64,000 nt of DNA, taken from positions 491,001-555,000 of the forward strand of contig JAQGDQ010000072.1 in assembly GCA_030141605.1 (NCBI GenBank). Direction: 5' to 3'. Both the position numbers and the translations under genes were made by a program. The notes beneath the pieces were generated by a model. That model was given only the letters and a program-made list of their open reading frames with translations. It searched no databases and was not told the DNA's origin. The number at the start of each line of letters is the position of its first letter. Position 1 is the stretch's first letter. Of this stretch, positions 25,101 through 32,331 are shown in pieces. Source of the DNA: Tubiluchus corallicola. Taxonomy: Eukaryota > Priapulida > Priapulimorpha > Priapulimorphida > Tubiluchidae.

Positions 25101-28100
25101 CACGTGATACGAGCTTCAGTATAGCTTGTACTAATCTGTAGATATACCTGCGACGATTTGTCAGTAGCCCCCGACCTATACATACAGGCTTGTAGCCTCA
25201 AGGCCGTTATCCCTAGTCTAACATAACTACTTGGCTCAGTTCCAGCAAACACAGACGATTGTTACCCACAGTATTTTATGCAGAATTCCCGCAACGCAGA
25301 ATGAAATTTGTCTCGTTTTTACCAAGAAAATCAAAAAAGCATAATCCTGAATTCGAGTATAACGTTTGTCGAAACATTATTCATAGTTCTCTTGTAGCAA
25401 CAGTACTTCGTGACCTCCACACATTTCTCATGTACTTTAGAGATGGTTTATATTAGTATGAAGTTTGTATACTTCAGCATGTTAGCAGCATTCTTCATTA
25501 ATTCGGAATTTTTCAATGAGCGGAATATGCGCATATTTCCAGACATTGACAGACAGACAGACAGAGACAGTTCATACTTGATACGATGATAAATCAGACG
25601 ACGTCAAACAGCTACTGTGTAGAAAAATGAGCCGTAACTTAGTTTGTCCATTGTCAGCTTTATTAACAGTGGAATTAAAGATTTAGCATCAACAGAAGAA
25701 AAAAAATTCATCGTGACGTTGCACAGTAATTAAAACGAATAGCGTCAAGACGAAATTCATTGCAACTCGTCGGTTGATTCATCCCGGCTTCGAGCCCCCA
25801 CTTTGTTATGAGTTGGAATTGGTTACACAAAACATGGTGAATAAACGGAGATGCATTTGCGACATTACTTCATTTTTATTGCCAGTAAACACAAATGAAC
25901 AAAAACAAAACATCAGGGCTGTCATCCTGAGCAGCCGCCATTACTTCCACTTCTATAACAACTAACTAACTAGGTCAAAGGCATGTTACAGACGACAGGT
26001 GAGAAGCCACGGCAGGCGGGTCATAACAATAACAACAGGTTGCAGGCAAAATTCCTTTGTGTAAACTTTGCACCCAGGTGTCAGGAAGTGTATAAATCAC
26101 AAACGGGTCTCGCTTAATACAACTAGCATTTAACAGTCAGTTGGAATGTAAAAACATAAATAATATTGTCTTGTTTTATGTTAGATGTGTGTTTTAGAAC
26201 AGAATTATGCAATATGTACTGTTTTAATACTTCAAATTAGGTAAAAAACTTGTCAGTAAAACAAAAAATTGCTTTGAGCTAAGTAAAAAAATCGTCAGTT
26301 AAAATGAAAATAAAATTATGAGTGAGAAAAAAGTGTCAAATGTTCAGCGTTGTTAAAACGAAACGTCGCTAAACAAGGAGTTATTATAGCAGTTTGTATT
26401 GTTCATATTATAGCACTGCCAACGAGTTGTTATTATTATTTTAATAAGTTTAATGCATCAACATTCTTGAAATAAAATATTGTCTAAAATCTGCAAATCT
26501 AAGCAAACAGCAATCAAAAGCTGTTAATAATACAAAATTTTGACACAAGTTTTTTTTTTGTTTTCTTACAGGCTCATGAGGATGTCTGTCCCTTGATAAT
26601 CATTCCATGCAAATATTGCTCAAAGCAGTTATCCAGGGAACAGGTAAACCTTCTTGATAAAATGATCAAAATTAGTGTACAAAACAAATTTTTTAACGAC
26701 TTAATAGGAGCTGCCATGTATCTTGTTTACAATGTGATTTCATTCCTGTGCAGCTATGTGATGATACTTGAAAAATTCTGACAGTCACAAAGCTATCAAC
26801 AATGAGAAACCAGAGTTACTTGTCTGTAAATCTTGGTGATTTGAACAAAGTTTGATCAGTTCACTGTAAATGCAGACAAACATTACTGTTGCTACTTGTA
26901 AGACACGGAACATGGATTTCGAGTGTTGTTTCCTTGCTATCTGTATGTGGTACATAGGGACAGGGTTTGGGGGTCAGGGTGGGCCTTATTACGTTGTTGT
27001 TAGTAACTGACTGAATGAACATTCTTTAGTAATCTGATGGCTGTTTAATTCTGTTATTTTTTAAACATATATCTGAAAAATTGTTACTCTTTGTTGCATT
27101 TGGAACTTAGGAACCACTTTGGACTTTTATTAAAGCAAAACAATTTTTACAAAAAAAAACTCAGTGGTTCAGTAAAAAATATGCATAGCATCTTATTCTT
27201 GTTATGTTTTAAGATACTGCACTGCTAAAACTAAATCCTACATTTAATATAATGTGGAATTATTTTAACGTAAGTCAGTAATTTAGTGTGGAGTATTGAC
27301 GTGTTTTTTTATTATACTGCAAGTCTTATGTTAACATAATGTTATTGTTTTGATATTTGTTGGTAGCTACTAATGAGTTACTGTGCGAGCATTTGCAAGT
27401 TTCTCAAACTAAAGTTAGTAGATAAAATACAAAAAAATTCCACCAAAATAAAAAAATGAAAAATTGTCTTAAAGTTTTGATTCAGTGCTGTTCAGTGCTT
27501 TCAGCATTGTTCAAAGGTATCCATTCGTATAACTAATAGCAAACACTGATGATATTATGGCATTTACTATTCACAGCAAATTCGACACCAAGAAACAGAT
27601 TGTCAGTTGGCACAAGTAATGTGTGTGTTCCATCCATTTGGCTGCAATGAAATGTTGCAACGTCAGGATCTCTCGCGACACATGCAAGAATCTACGCAAC
27701 ATCACATGCGAATGTTGCTGCATACTGTCAGCAAGCTTCAGGGACAGCTACATGCATTACAGTAAGTATAAATTCACACTGTACTGTTACTACGTTATAA
27801 ACACTTAATAGTCATTTTAGCAATAGCTAATATAACAATGTGAATTGACATGTGTAAGATCATATAATATCGTTGTACGCATGAAAATAAAACTGCAAAG
27901 AGATTTTTTTAAATTAAATTTTTCCAGCAAATTCCATCTCATGTGCACAAATTATTTGAAATTAAAACATAATTGGAATTCAGTGCTGTGTAAATTATGG
28001 AGGGAATTCCAATTTTTTAGAAAGTATAATGAAGCAATAGTCTTGTCGTTTTCACCACATAGATTGCCTAGCTGTACTTGTGCACTAGAGATGCCAAACA

Positions 28101-30767
28101 CTACAAATTTGGCGATAACGATATGATGCGATACATTTTCCATTGATACGATAACGATAATCTATTTTTTAAATGATGCGATAAATTATTTTGAATGACA
28201 AAAACGATACTGAAGTTAGGTAATTTATAAAACAACAGGAAATTATCATCAATAATGAAAATTATTATTCTTCAGCACCTTCCTTCCTCAGTTTGAATAG
28301 TTTTGAACAGTCAGTTTAACCAAATTAGCTGACATCGACTCAATAGAGACATTTAGATGTTAAAGTGTGATGAGCCAAAATTAATAAACTTAGTGATTTA
28401 TGTATAAACATCAATTAACATAATCACAAATTAACTATAGGAGGAATGTGTTGAAAAATTGTGAGCCAACTGTGAGAATTTGAACTCAGAACTTGGCGAT
28501 TTTAGATCAAATGTTCTACCATATGGATGGTTAATTGTGAAACCTGATACACAATTTTTATCTAGGACAGGTGACGGTGGTGCAGCTGAGCTACCGCCAA
28601 TTCGTGGGAATCCATATTTTGGAAAGCTTTCACTACCTTGTGCTAAATCTAATGCTAAAAATGTAGAATCAGAGCTTCAGAGCAGGTTTGCTTTATTAAC
28701 TGGTTATTATATTAGTAAGCTTTTACTGTTCATTTCATGTGGTAAGAGTTTTAACTTTTTCAGCACTACTGACGGTTAAAAAAATGCATTTTATATTAAT
28801 TTGTGTTTCCATGATTACTGTGCTTTTTCTTCCTTTCAGGTGTACAGATCATGAACATGTTACTGAACTGCAGAAGAGACTTGTGACTTTAGAGCAGCAT
28901 AATTTAGAACTGCAGTCGAAAGTATGTATGATAATAATAACAATAATAATAGTTACTATTTTAACAATGTCTAACAGCTACCTTTTGAGTCTGTAGTAGG
29001 GTTAATTTTGGGCTTAGGGCTGATTTTGGTAGTATGCTATTAAGTTGCAACTACAGATACCTATAACTGTGTTTAGAATTACAATCATTTTGCAAATGAA
29101 ATGATAAGTATGTTTTTTCTATCAATTAAAAATCCCTGCATAATTTTTTGAGACCATGACAATAAACTTGACACATGTGTGCATTAAAAATGGGAAAAAA
29201 TTGCTCGGCTTTTGTTGTAACAACTTACTTTTTGACTTGTCGTACACTGCTATTTTTTATTTTATTAGCCTGCAGTTACTAGGAACTCGTCAAATTGATT
29301 GTTCATTAGTATTAGTTAGTAAATACTGGTGACCTGGTTTGTTCATATGGGTATCACTAAAATCTTGTTGATGTCTTGTGCAAAGGTTGGTAATATAGGA
29401 TTTGCAAGCAAAACTGCATTGCAGTAGTACTCACATTAATTGTTGAATTTTTTTTGTACTTTCCACATACAAATAATGAAAGCTGTAGTTGCCATGAAGC
29501 CATTTTACGAGAATTCATTAAAGTACCAGGCAACAAACTCTTCTCACATGAACTAGTTGTTGTTTGAAATTCTCTGACACTGGAAATGACTGTTGGATAT
29601 TGCAGTCGATGTCGTGACGACAAAAGGTGTAAACAGTAGAATACACATTAAATATTTATTGATGTAGAAGTTCACAAAAAGTAAGTAAAAAGATGTAGCA
29701 AAACTAGGGCAAACCATTTACTACTGGGGCTAAAAGCCCATGTTTAGAAGATGATAACAGACAGATGGAAGCCATCTACTACAGCAATAGTGATTTTACA
29801 GATTAGAAAGCTAATTATAAATTAAAAGTAATTTCTTGTAATCTTCGGATCGTTATCAACGACAGTCAAAATGCCTGTCCGTCTTAGTTTTTAATAATAA
29901 AACTGTTCTTTAAAAATAGAAAACTTGCAGCCTTTTTTTACAAACAAAACTAGCAACACTTCTAAGTACCATGCTTCCCTAGCTTTTTAGTAGCATCCAA
30001 TTATTTTCAAATCTGCCTGCAGTTTTTTTAGAGCAAAAATTTGTTGTAACTTCTGTAAGGCAAGCAGATTGAACAAGTACCTACATGGTACCTTGTGTTT
30101 GATCAGTTTTATAGCAAGTAATAAGTTAATAGCCAGTGCTAAATGTAAAGATCTCCTCCAGTGCTACATTAATTCTACCAATTTTCATCGGTGATATTCC
30201 ACACAAAGTACTTGGAAGTTTTCTAGCACTATTTTTGCTCTCCTGCAGGTTGAAGACCAGAAACAATTGATTAAGGCGCTACAGAGCCATCAGTCATCGC
30301 TCGAAGCTCGCTGCTGTAATGGTGAATATGTGTGGAAAGTGTGCAATTTTTCGGCTGTCAAGGATGTTAGTCATAGCCCGGGTTTTTACACGGGTATGTT
30401 TGGTTACAAAGTTTGTCTTCGCATGAATGTCAACCGTCAAGATAGCACTATTTCCATATTTGTGCATTTCATGATGGGCGACCATGATGATATTTTAACC
30501 TGGCCATTTACTGGTAAAATCCACTTTGAAATTCTTGACCAGTCAAACGAACAACATCCAGAGCATATGAAAAGAACATTCGATTCTGACCCCAAACTAG
30601 AAGCTTTTAAACGGCCAGTTATTAAACGCAATCCTAAAGGGTATGGCTTTCCTGATTTGACCACAATCGAACGTTTACAGCAAAGGCCGTACATAAAGGG
30701 TAATTCACTTTTTATCAAAGTTATCGTAATTCCTCAACTGACTTGTACGCAGTATGTGGCAAATTAA
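9688..30767 (+). CDS. TRAF6: TRAF6-like RING E3 ubiquitin ligase, complete, 9 exons
   Basis: Exons 9688-10168, 18153-18285, 19305-19461, 20189-20350, 26572-26643, 27577-27761, 28566-28685, 28840-28921 and 30249-30767 join in phase to 636 aa. TRAF6 makes K63-linked ubiquitin chains downstream of IL-1R/Toll-like and TNF-family receptors. The order seen is a Ser/Thr-rich region (1-160), RING (about 176-214), TRAF zinc fingers (about 230-400), a short coiled coil (about 437-485) and a MATH/TRAF-C domain (about 489-630). The RING spacing C-x2-C-x11-C-x-H-x2-C-x2-C-x11-C-x2-D, with Asp as last ligand, is that of TRAF6. MQESTQHHMRMLLHTV after the last finger and HSPGFYTGMFGYKVCLRM, WPFTGKI and RNPKGYGF in MATH also match TRAF6. 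The long N-terminus is unusual. Introns 1 and 4 hold large retrotransposons. Confidence 0.92.
10954..11053. other. assembly gap (100 N)
   Basis: Exactly 100 N bases that replace the host/LTR junction. The sequence after the gap starts four bases into the LTR as judged from the 3' copy, so the true gap may be small. Long translated X runs here are artefacts. Confidence 0.98.
11054..11566 (+). repeat. BEL/Pao 5' LTR (first bases lost in gap)
   Basis: Matches 17481-18003 almost base for base. It has one TTAAAACTTT unit fewer. The common right end is CATCCAC. Confidence 0.95.
11598..17453 (+). CDS. BEL/Pao gag-pol polyprotein, 1951 aa
   Basis: One uninterrupted frame. Approximate residues: SAP-like helix-turn-helix 9-45 (LRKMHKADLKNLCIDYGL, then GTKDQLIARML), a charged coiled coil 160-215, gag core 270-480, Cys/His knuckles 516-575 (CFYCSATNHRLDKC, then CFGC and CDIC), retroviral-type aspartic protease at 657-665 (FLDPGSNDG), reverse transcriptase with FYVDDCC at about 1080, RNase H from about 1259 (HHFSDASEVGYG), integrase zinc site about 1576-1612, and integrase core with Asp near 1641 and 1704 and Glu near 1753 (GGTWERLIG). 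The order PR-RT-RH-IN and the YVDD box are those of BEL/Pao. All catalytic motifs are present and no stop interrupts it, so it may be active or only recently silenced. No envelope gene follows. Confidence 0.95.
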   Translation: MAQLALTESNLRKMHKADLKNLCIDYGLPEEGTKDQLIARMLEDARDARHEAERTSDAIIDDLPEPISESQTPDGQGQQLPVADLQQRTLVDISRQQSQRMPDYSSHRSRVIEPFNAYSFAGDSRPISQEDISLAPVTKTQPMSQAHSVKSGVSNVSRRSQAYIEKALELNDEEAKIKRRMAEAKIQQELNEIENKQALNEVKLRKSLLSAEMEDDIDEDDKSDGQSVGSNRSFQSNRSFGNRPYSPQRQSAAVQDPRPQQSNELIAKAFLDQAKCLNQIVSLQKLPLPELVKFNRHDVTKYNAFITVFKQTFETCITDQLQLYRYLVQYTEGKAQTLVEASENNRKPYDHAVAALHAKYGNSSVAAAAFKTKLRSWKPITKMDDVDSVEEFSAFLNNCGASMHDNAYLLSLDDPCTIQLVCSKLPYRMQDQVLEHAQKIEKRYGRPPKFTEVVKHISDRTKSLSHPILSRQAMAKSTDKGEEHTFKTFKGGNRKSSSFAIDSNNMSRGQTLKQRPCFYCSATNHRLDKCKEFSQLSYDAKRKFVKDNKICFGCLNGTFHAYKDCRSKKHCDICKRTHPTVLHIDTQSQSGVSSDSSQLQTDAICEAKPTNQHQSTSTASISRVNTSNVTSADSVVSMAIVPVKIFHKDNIHNSRVACCFLDPGSNDGFISEELAEELGATGQYTDIRLRTLSGTHLIKSQGIDGLCVSRLNGSNVVELPRLFTKELIPADRNEIPDPNKVEELRHLSDIAKSLHPIMHNVEVGLLLGMNTPKAMEPLQVISHTDFNCYAVLTRLGWTVQGVIGKASRVGLRSSYSRVICTDAATEEISSCQFSIPTAVQNATDTNGYGDSQEEKLFMSKVTAQTCYKNGKYVVPLPFKKDNPVMPNNRVQAEQRMRSLAKRFQAEELRNEYTAFMNKMLENGYAEKVPPSEPYPDAGKVWYIPHHPVYHKRKKKIRVVFNCSAVFMGTSLNNELLQAPNLTNSLLGVLCRFRQGPAAFMADMQSMYYRVAIPRHQADYVRFLWWDQGDPKNPPHDYRMLVHLFGAVSSGGCANFALQQTAKDNVTAFPRDVTQTILFNFYVDDCCKSASTTHDAIAIATQLKDLCQKGNFRLTQFVANKSEIIAAIPIEDRANQESKTINAYKEQIEYALGVSWYIENDAFGFRIRLNDTPLTRRGILSTIHSIYDVMGLISPALLIGKIILQELTRDRLGWDESVPENVRQRWEIWRRSLPLIEQLRIPRCFHPDDFGEIQDIQIHHFSDASEVGYGTCSYLRLVDSNNQIHCTLIQGKARVTPVKHVTMPRLELTAAVLSVNTASMLDHELDYENAQHYYWSDSKVVLGYIANQTRRFKIFVANRVQQILDTSNPTHWHYIDTKSNPSDVASRGQQVEQFINNNIWFRGPKMLYAEDEFWKNTGMQSFSIAETDPELKSVRTIGAASHDSTRLIDTLESRCSSWYKMKRTLATVMRACNAFRSKLSTAKPATSSLMNDVEMNGQFSVESLLAAENMLYLLLQSRNGETFKRNCKPLMDKLGVARVGGRIQQSDLTFCEKHPVIIPPKTATSKLIIRWFHEKIVHHSGRGLTMNAIRTAGLWIINLNSNVRNVIRNCITCRKLRRPHEEQKMSVLPVDRLTPSPPFTYCATDAFGPFFVREGRKTLKRYGIIFTCLVSRAVHLELAASLDTDAFIMALRRFLARRGPVRQMRSDCGTNFVGTITETKECFKEMDNEKIRNYLLQHGADWKFNVPSASHHGGTWERLIGASRRILEALLQENSALLTDESLRTLLIEVEAVMNSRPITVEALSDQELLPLSPNSILTGKTRVVLPPPGNFQRPDLYCRKQWRRVQYLMEQFWTRWKREYLQSLQSRSKWLHHKRSLKIGDICLIMDDNQPRNVWKLCRVIRTYPDCQDQVRSVRVKTQDTELDRPISKLVLLVENDEGSIPVEGATRQNS
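17477..18003 (+). repeat. BEL/Pao 3' LTR
   Basis: Complete copy starting TGTTGGTGTC just after the polypurine tract. An AATAAA-like signal (TTTTAATAAATTGC) lies near 17927-17940. It contains three tandem TTAAAACTT-type units where the 5' copy has two. Confidence 0.95.
18153..18285 (+). CDS. TRAF6: TRAF6-like exon 2, RING finger
   Basis: Acceptor TTTCTAG, donor GTAATT; enters in phase 1. Encodes most of the RING: CPICLQCLRDPYQTNCGH and then CHSC. The last Cys-x2-Asp pair is supplied by exon 3. Confidence 0.95.
18286..19304 (+). other. TRAF6-like intron 2
   Basis: About 1 kb of AT-rich sequence. The 70-codon frame at 18369-18581 has no recognisable motif. Confidence 0.7.
19305..19461 (+). CDS. 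TRAF6: TRAF6-like exon 3, end of RING and first zinc finger
   Basis: Enters in phase 2 and leaves in phase 0 at a GTGAGA donor. NGAGECPQD completes the RING, then LQIRCPYKKYGCLATYELRE begins the first TRAF-type finger, finished by the His and Cys of exon 4. Confidence 0.88.
19462..20188 (+). other. TRAF6-like intron 3
   Basis: About 0.7 kb of AT-rich intron; small frames on either strand show no motif. Confidence 0.7.
20189..20350 (+). CDS. TRAF6: TRAF6-like exon 4, zinc fingers
   Basis: Acceptor ATGTAG, donor GTACGT, 54 codons in phase 0. Reads AHTSACHF..., CPLGCGQNITKEQLDYHQ, CHHRIVSCEHC: alternating Cys and His of TRAF zinc fingers. The longer open frame in this region is a different, non-coding frame. 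Confidence 0.92.
20474..20715. mobile_element. pogo/Tigger-like MITE fragment
   Basis: Begins ACAGTAAACTACGTATGACTC, a typical CAGT-start with later TATCTCGAAC motifs seen in pogo/Tigger-derived sequences. The opposite end was not found, so it looks truncated. Confidence 0.45.
20940..21346 (-). mobile_element. family A MITE, inverse copy
   Basis: Reverse complement of the element at 3727-4173 along most of its length. The terminus ...CTACTG followed by TA (21347-21348) is clear; the other terminus is missing or diverged. Confidence 0.65.
21824..22066 (-). repeat. gypsy 3' LTR (left copy)
   Basis: Plus-strand text runs from TGTTATGAGT to GGGTCATAACA, hence TG...CA ends. It matches the right copy with scattered substitutions and carries about 20 bases (near 22029-22050) absent from it. 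Confidence 0.92.
22067..23092 (-). pseudogene. gypsy pol fragment: integrase N-part fused to RNase H C-part
   Basis: The open frame 23092-22181 carries an integrase zinc-binding site (HELPLAGHAGIKKTQ, then CKTCYVCQ) and the start of the catalytic core (ILIDCAGPLPKTKSGYQY). After FGLPKK the text changes abruptly to RNase H (LALILATQNF, VVFTDHNPLTFL). RNase H continues in another frame after a frameshift near 22181 (LLRWSLF, IVHVKGK). The second and third integrase acidic residues and the whole RT are absent. A one-base frameshift near 23095 separates it from the protease. It cannot make a working pol. Confidence 0.85.
22969..23388 (-). pseudogene. gypsy protease, C-terminal part
   Basis: Same frame as gag, after one in-frame TAG at 23389-23391. 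The segment includes VDGVSLLLGNDVAGDEV; the LLGND block is the usual C-terminal signature of retroviral-type aspartic proteases. Confidence 0.8.
23389..24654 (-). CDS. gypsy gag with two zinc knuckles and protease start
   Basis: 421 codons. Charged coiled-coil N-part (about residues 55-100, rich in Glu, Lys and Arg), then a gag/capsid-like domain (about 115-285), two CCHC knuckles (CTYCNKKGHVKTDC and CAYCRTKGHLKSEC) and, at the very end, the protease active site ILRDTGAAQS. The stop that ends it lies inside the protease, so it looks like a nonsense mutation rather than a gag boundary; suppression cannot be excluded. Confidence 0.88.
   Translation of the reverse strand: MNIELPTTAGKAKIIEILGNPKILKTARPREGEKSVISKSPHIPVHTPTRTERNELELAKIALERERMELEKLRLEYQDKERQRDREYNIKKKELELLTTSTNLGAQQANNQTFDVIKNICLVPTFSETDVETFFLTFEKIANSLKWPKAHWPVLLQSSFTGKAQEIYSSLPSTRSSNYEQLKSAVLKAYELVPEAYRQRFRNSRKVSNQTYVEFARDKEVMLDRWCRSLNVGESYEKLRQMVLLEDFKSSIPMQIKTHLENQKVDSLQKAAVMADDYELANKTNFKSVQCTYCNKKGHVKTDCFKFLEKEKTAHSETVSSKGGRHQDNKDASGGGVRGYARDGPTCAYCRTKGHLKSECRILLRQKQRAGSPVAFAHNSSKQGTYSSFLSSGKVSPVSSVDIIKPATILRDTGAAQSLLL
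24655..25803 (-). other. gypsy 5' leader
   Basis: About 1.15 kb between gag and the right-hand LTR, with the putative primer site at the LTR edge and a short (GACA)n run at 25549-25567. No protein is recognisable. Confidence 0.6.
25804..26028 (-). repeat. gypsy 5' LTR (right copy)
   Basis: Same ends as the left copy (TGTTATGAGT...GGGTCATAACA on the plus strand). Substitutions and one 20-base difference suggest an older insertion than the BEL/Pao element. Confidence 0.92.
26227..26390. repeat. dispersed repeat, family B, copy 2
   Basis: Best match to copy 1 is GTTGTTAAAACGAAACGTCG around 26350. It lies a few hundred bases to the right of the gypsy LTR. Confidence 0.55.
26572..26643 (+). CDS. 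TRAF6: TRAF6-like exon 5, zinc finger
   Basis: Acceptor TTCTTACAG, donor GTAAAC, 24 codons in phase 0: AHEDVCPLIIIPCKYCSKQL. It continues the finger series; compare the CP...CEYC segment of TRAF6. Confidence 0.9.
26644..27576 (+). other. TRAF6-like intron 5
   Basis: About 0.9 kb, AT-rich, no repeat or RNA recognised. Confidence 0.7.
27577..27761 (+). CDS. TRAF6: TRAF6-like exon 6, last zinc finger
   Basis: Acceptor TTCACAG, donor GTAAGT, phase 0 in and phase 2 out. CVFHPFGCNEMLQRQDLSRH is followed by MQESTQHHMRMLLHTV, the TRAF6-specific stretch after the last finger. Confidence 0.93.
27762..28565 (+). other. TRAF6-like intron 6
   Basis: AT-rich. A short stretch with repeated CGATA/ACGAT motifs (about 28115-28210) may be a degraded simple repeat. 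The 93-codon frame here is non-coding. Confidence 0.6.
28566..28685 (+). CDS. TRAF6: TRAF6-like exon 7, linker
   Basis: Acceptor TTATCTAG, donor GTTTGC (weak but GT), phase 2 in and out. The peptide (TGDGGAAELPPIRGNPYFGK...) is a low-homology linker between fingers and coiled coil. It is included because phases match on both sides. Confidence 0.7.
28840..28921 (+). CDS. TRAF6: TRAF6-like exon 8, coiled coil
   Basis: Acceptor CTTTCAG, donor GTATGT. Encodes a heptad-like helix, VTELQKRLVTLEQHNLELQS, leading into exon 9; this is the TRAF-N trimerisation helix, shorter than in vertebrate TRAF6. Confidence 0.85.
28922..30248 (+). other. TRAF6-like intron 8
   Basis: About 1.3 kb AT-rich intron with a short ATA/ACA microsatellite at its start (28930-28955). 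No gene. Confidence 0.7.
30249..30767 (+). CDS. TRAF6: TRAF6-like exon 9, MATH domain and stop
   Basis: Acceptor CTCCTGCAG; 172 codons plus TAA. The MATH/TRAF-C domain starts at GEYVWKVCNF and includes HSPGFYTGMFGYKVCLRM, WPFTGKIHFEILDQS and KRNPKGYGFPD. This domain binds Pro-x-Glu receptor motifs in TRAF6. Confidence 0.95.
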   Translation, partial: VEDQKQLIKALQSHQSSLEARCCNGEYVWKVCNFSAVKDVSHSPGFYTGMFGYKVCLRMNVNRQDSTISIFVHFMMGDHDDILTWPFTGKIHFEILDQSNEQHPEHMKRTFDSDPKLEAFKRPVIKRNPKGYGFPDLTTIERLQQRPYIKGNSLFIKVIVIPQLTCTQYVAN

Positions 30768-30771
30768 TAAA
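30766..30771 (+). terminator. possible poly(A) signal overlapping TRAF6 stop
   Basis: AATAAA shares bases with the TAA stop. Whether it is used is not known; an ATTAAA-type signal also occurs near 30912. Confidence 0.35.
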
Positions 30772-32069
30772 TCGCTTTTTGCCACCTTTAATGCGAAAAA
30801 GATCAAGTTTATGTCATTTTTTCGCCATTGCAACACTGTGCGAGTGTTTTTTCTTTTGCCAATGAGAGTTACGTTTGTTTGTTTGATCTTGAGTTGCCTT
30901 CTGATCTCAGATTAAAGTATCTTACAAACATGGCTAGCATATCGAAACAACCAGGAGACCCATACCCTGTTTGAAAATATGTAGCTCCTGTTGCTATACT
31001 ACATCCTTACAAATTGATTATCCGTGCTCGCATAGTATATTACAGCCACATCTGTGCTGTTCCCTGACCATACTTTAATCTAATTGACAAATTGTAAGAT
31101 TATATCTAGCCCTCCTGCTCAAAAGTCAGCAGTCGGTAAGTTTCTTGTCTTGCTGCTTTTTATTTGACAATAAGCGTTATAATTACTTACTTACTAAGAT
31201 GTTCCCTGAGTTTCTTGTCATTTTGGTTCACAAGCGCTGACAGTTTGCTCAGCAATACCCGTTTCTACGCTTGACAATAACATTCCTACTTCTTCCTAGA
31301 TACAGAGCAGCTACATATAAACCCAGTTGTTACCCTCTGGCATTACTACATTGGTAGCCAAACTAATTAAGTGGTAAATGTACAATAGGAAATGCCAATA
31401 ATAGGCAAGAAAAGCCAATTTGTTATCAGTTTATGAGCATGTTTTGCTTTGCTTTTAGTCTTTAAAGATGCTATGATTTTGAATATGTTATCGAATAAAA
31501 TACAGATCATGTGATTACAGATCTTGTGCATGTCTACATAGGAGCCCCTCAGAAATTCTTTATTTCTAATTCATTCTAATTTCTAACTGAATTCCTAGAT
31601 TCTAATTAGAAAAATTTAATACTGTAATATTGGAACTGATGGCTGCATGTTCAATAGCACATTTGTTTAATAAAATTGTAAAATGTTTTAACTAATTCAT
31701 GAAGTTCAATTTGGAATCATGAACCACCTTTGTGATTAAATACTTGTCACAATAAATATAATGATCTTTTATTAAAAAGAATTAACATTTACATTTAACA
31801 GATTTGAAGTTTTTGAATTTACTGGTATTTGTAATACACTGTTGTGATTACACTACACATTACGAATAAACTTATTTTACATAGGCTATTTTATAAAACA
31901 AGAAGTTATACAGTCATGTTTATCCTGAAAGTATTTTTGTTGTGCATTCTTTGTAGTTTTATAAATAAACGTACCTAACATTCTAACAATGACTGTACTG
32001 ACAATTTTAACTCACTTTATATGTACAGTTCACAGTGTACACTGAGATTAGTCTTTTTCACAATTTTAT
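30768..32069. other. intergenic, TRAF6 / PAAF1 (convergent)
   Basis: 1.3 kb between two converging 3' ends. It should hold both 3' UTRs and poly(A) sites. Nothing else is recognisable. Confidence 0.6.
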
Positions 32070-32071
32070 TC
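32066..32071 (-). terminator. possible poly(A) signal overlapping PAAF1 stop
   Basis: On the minus strand AATAAA begins at the last base of the TGA codon, the same arrangement as at the TRAF6 3' end. Use is unproven. Confidence 0.35.
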
Positions 32072-32331
32072 ATGATAATTGCTCACTTGATAGTTTGTAC
32101 TTTCTAATGAATTTATCGCGACAAGCAGTGTAGACAAATCGCCCATTTGAACAGACACTGTAGATAGGATCACAATCTGAGCCAGTTAATTCTAAAGTGT
32201 GTTTTTTCTCCAAATTCTTATAGTTTGTGTAGAAACAGGAACCATCTTGAGTGCTGGTGAAAAATCCTTGCTGATACTTTCTTATACACAAGATAGCTGA
32301 TCGCAGTTCTGCCCAGTGAGCAACAGGTGAA
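32070..32331 (-). CDS. PAAF1: PAAF1 exon 9, last WD repeats and stop
   Basis: Acceptor TATTTTAG. Encodes SPVAHWAELRSAILC, TQDGSCFY, LTGSDCDPIY and a C-terminus CRDKFIRKYKLSSEQLS that aligns with the human end. Confidence 0.93.

Larger units (their letters stand above)
21824..26028 (-). mobile_element. Gmr1-like Ty3/gypsy retrotransposon, internally deleted
   Basis: LTRs at 21824-22066 and 25804-26028 enclose minus-strand gag, protease, part of an integrase and part of RNase H. Integrase precedes RNase H with no reverse transcriptase left. In ordinary gypsy elements integrase is last; the order protease-integrase-RT-RNase H is that of Gmr1-like elements (established knowledge). A deletion joined near 22307 seems to have removed the integrase core and RT. 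A GGGGGGTGAGA tract next to the left LTR is a plausible polypurine tract. GTGGGGGCTCGAAGCCGGGA next to the right LTR is a plausible primer site. No matching target duplication was seen. Confidence 0.85.
20351..26571 (+). other. TRAF6-like intron 4
   Basis: A 6.2-kb intron built largely of mobile DNA: a pogo-like fragment (about 20474-20715), an inverse MITE (20940-21346), a 4.2-kb gypsy element (21824-26028) and a dispersed repeat (about 26227-26390). A short CGTTAAGCG-type segment near 21500-21545 again resembles the MITE families. Confidence 0.7.

Noticed and set aside
25770-25803. tRNA-like T-arm (GGCTTCGAGCCCC) beside the right gypsy LTR
   Set aside because: Only the 3' end of a tRNA is matched, as expected for a primer-binding site; no full cloverleaf.
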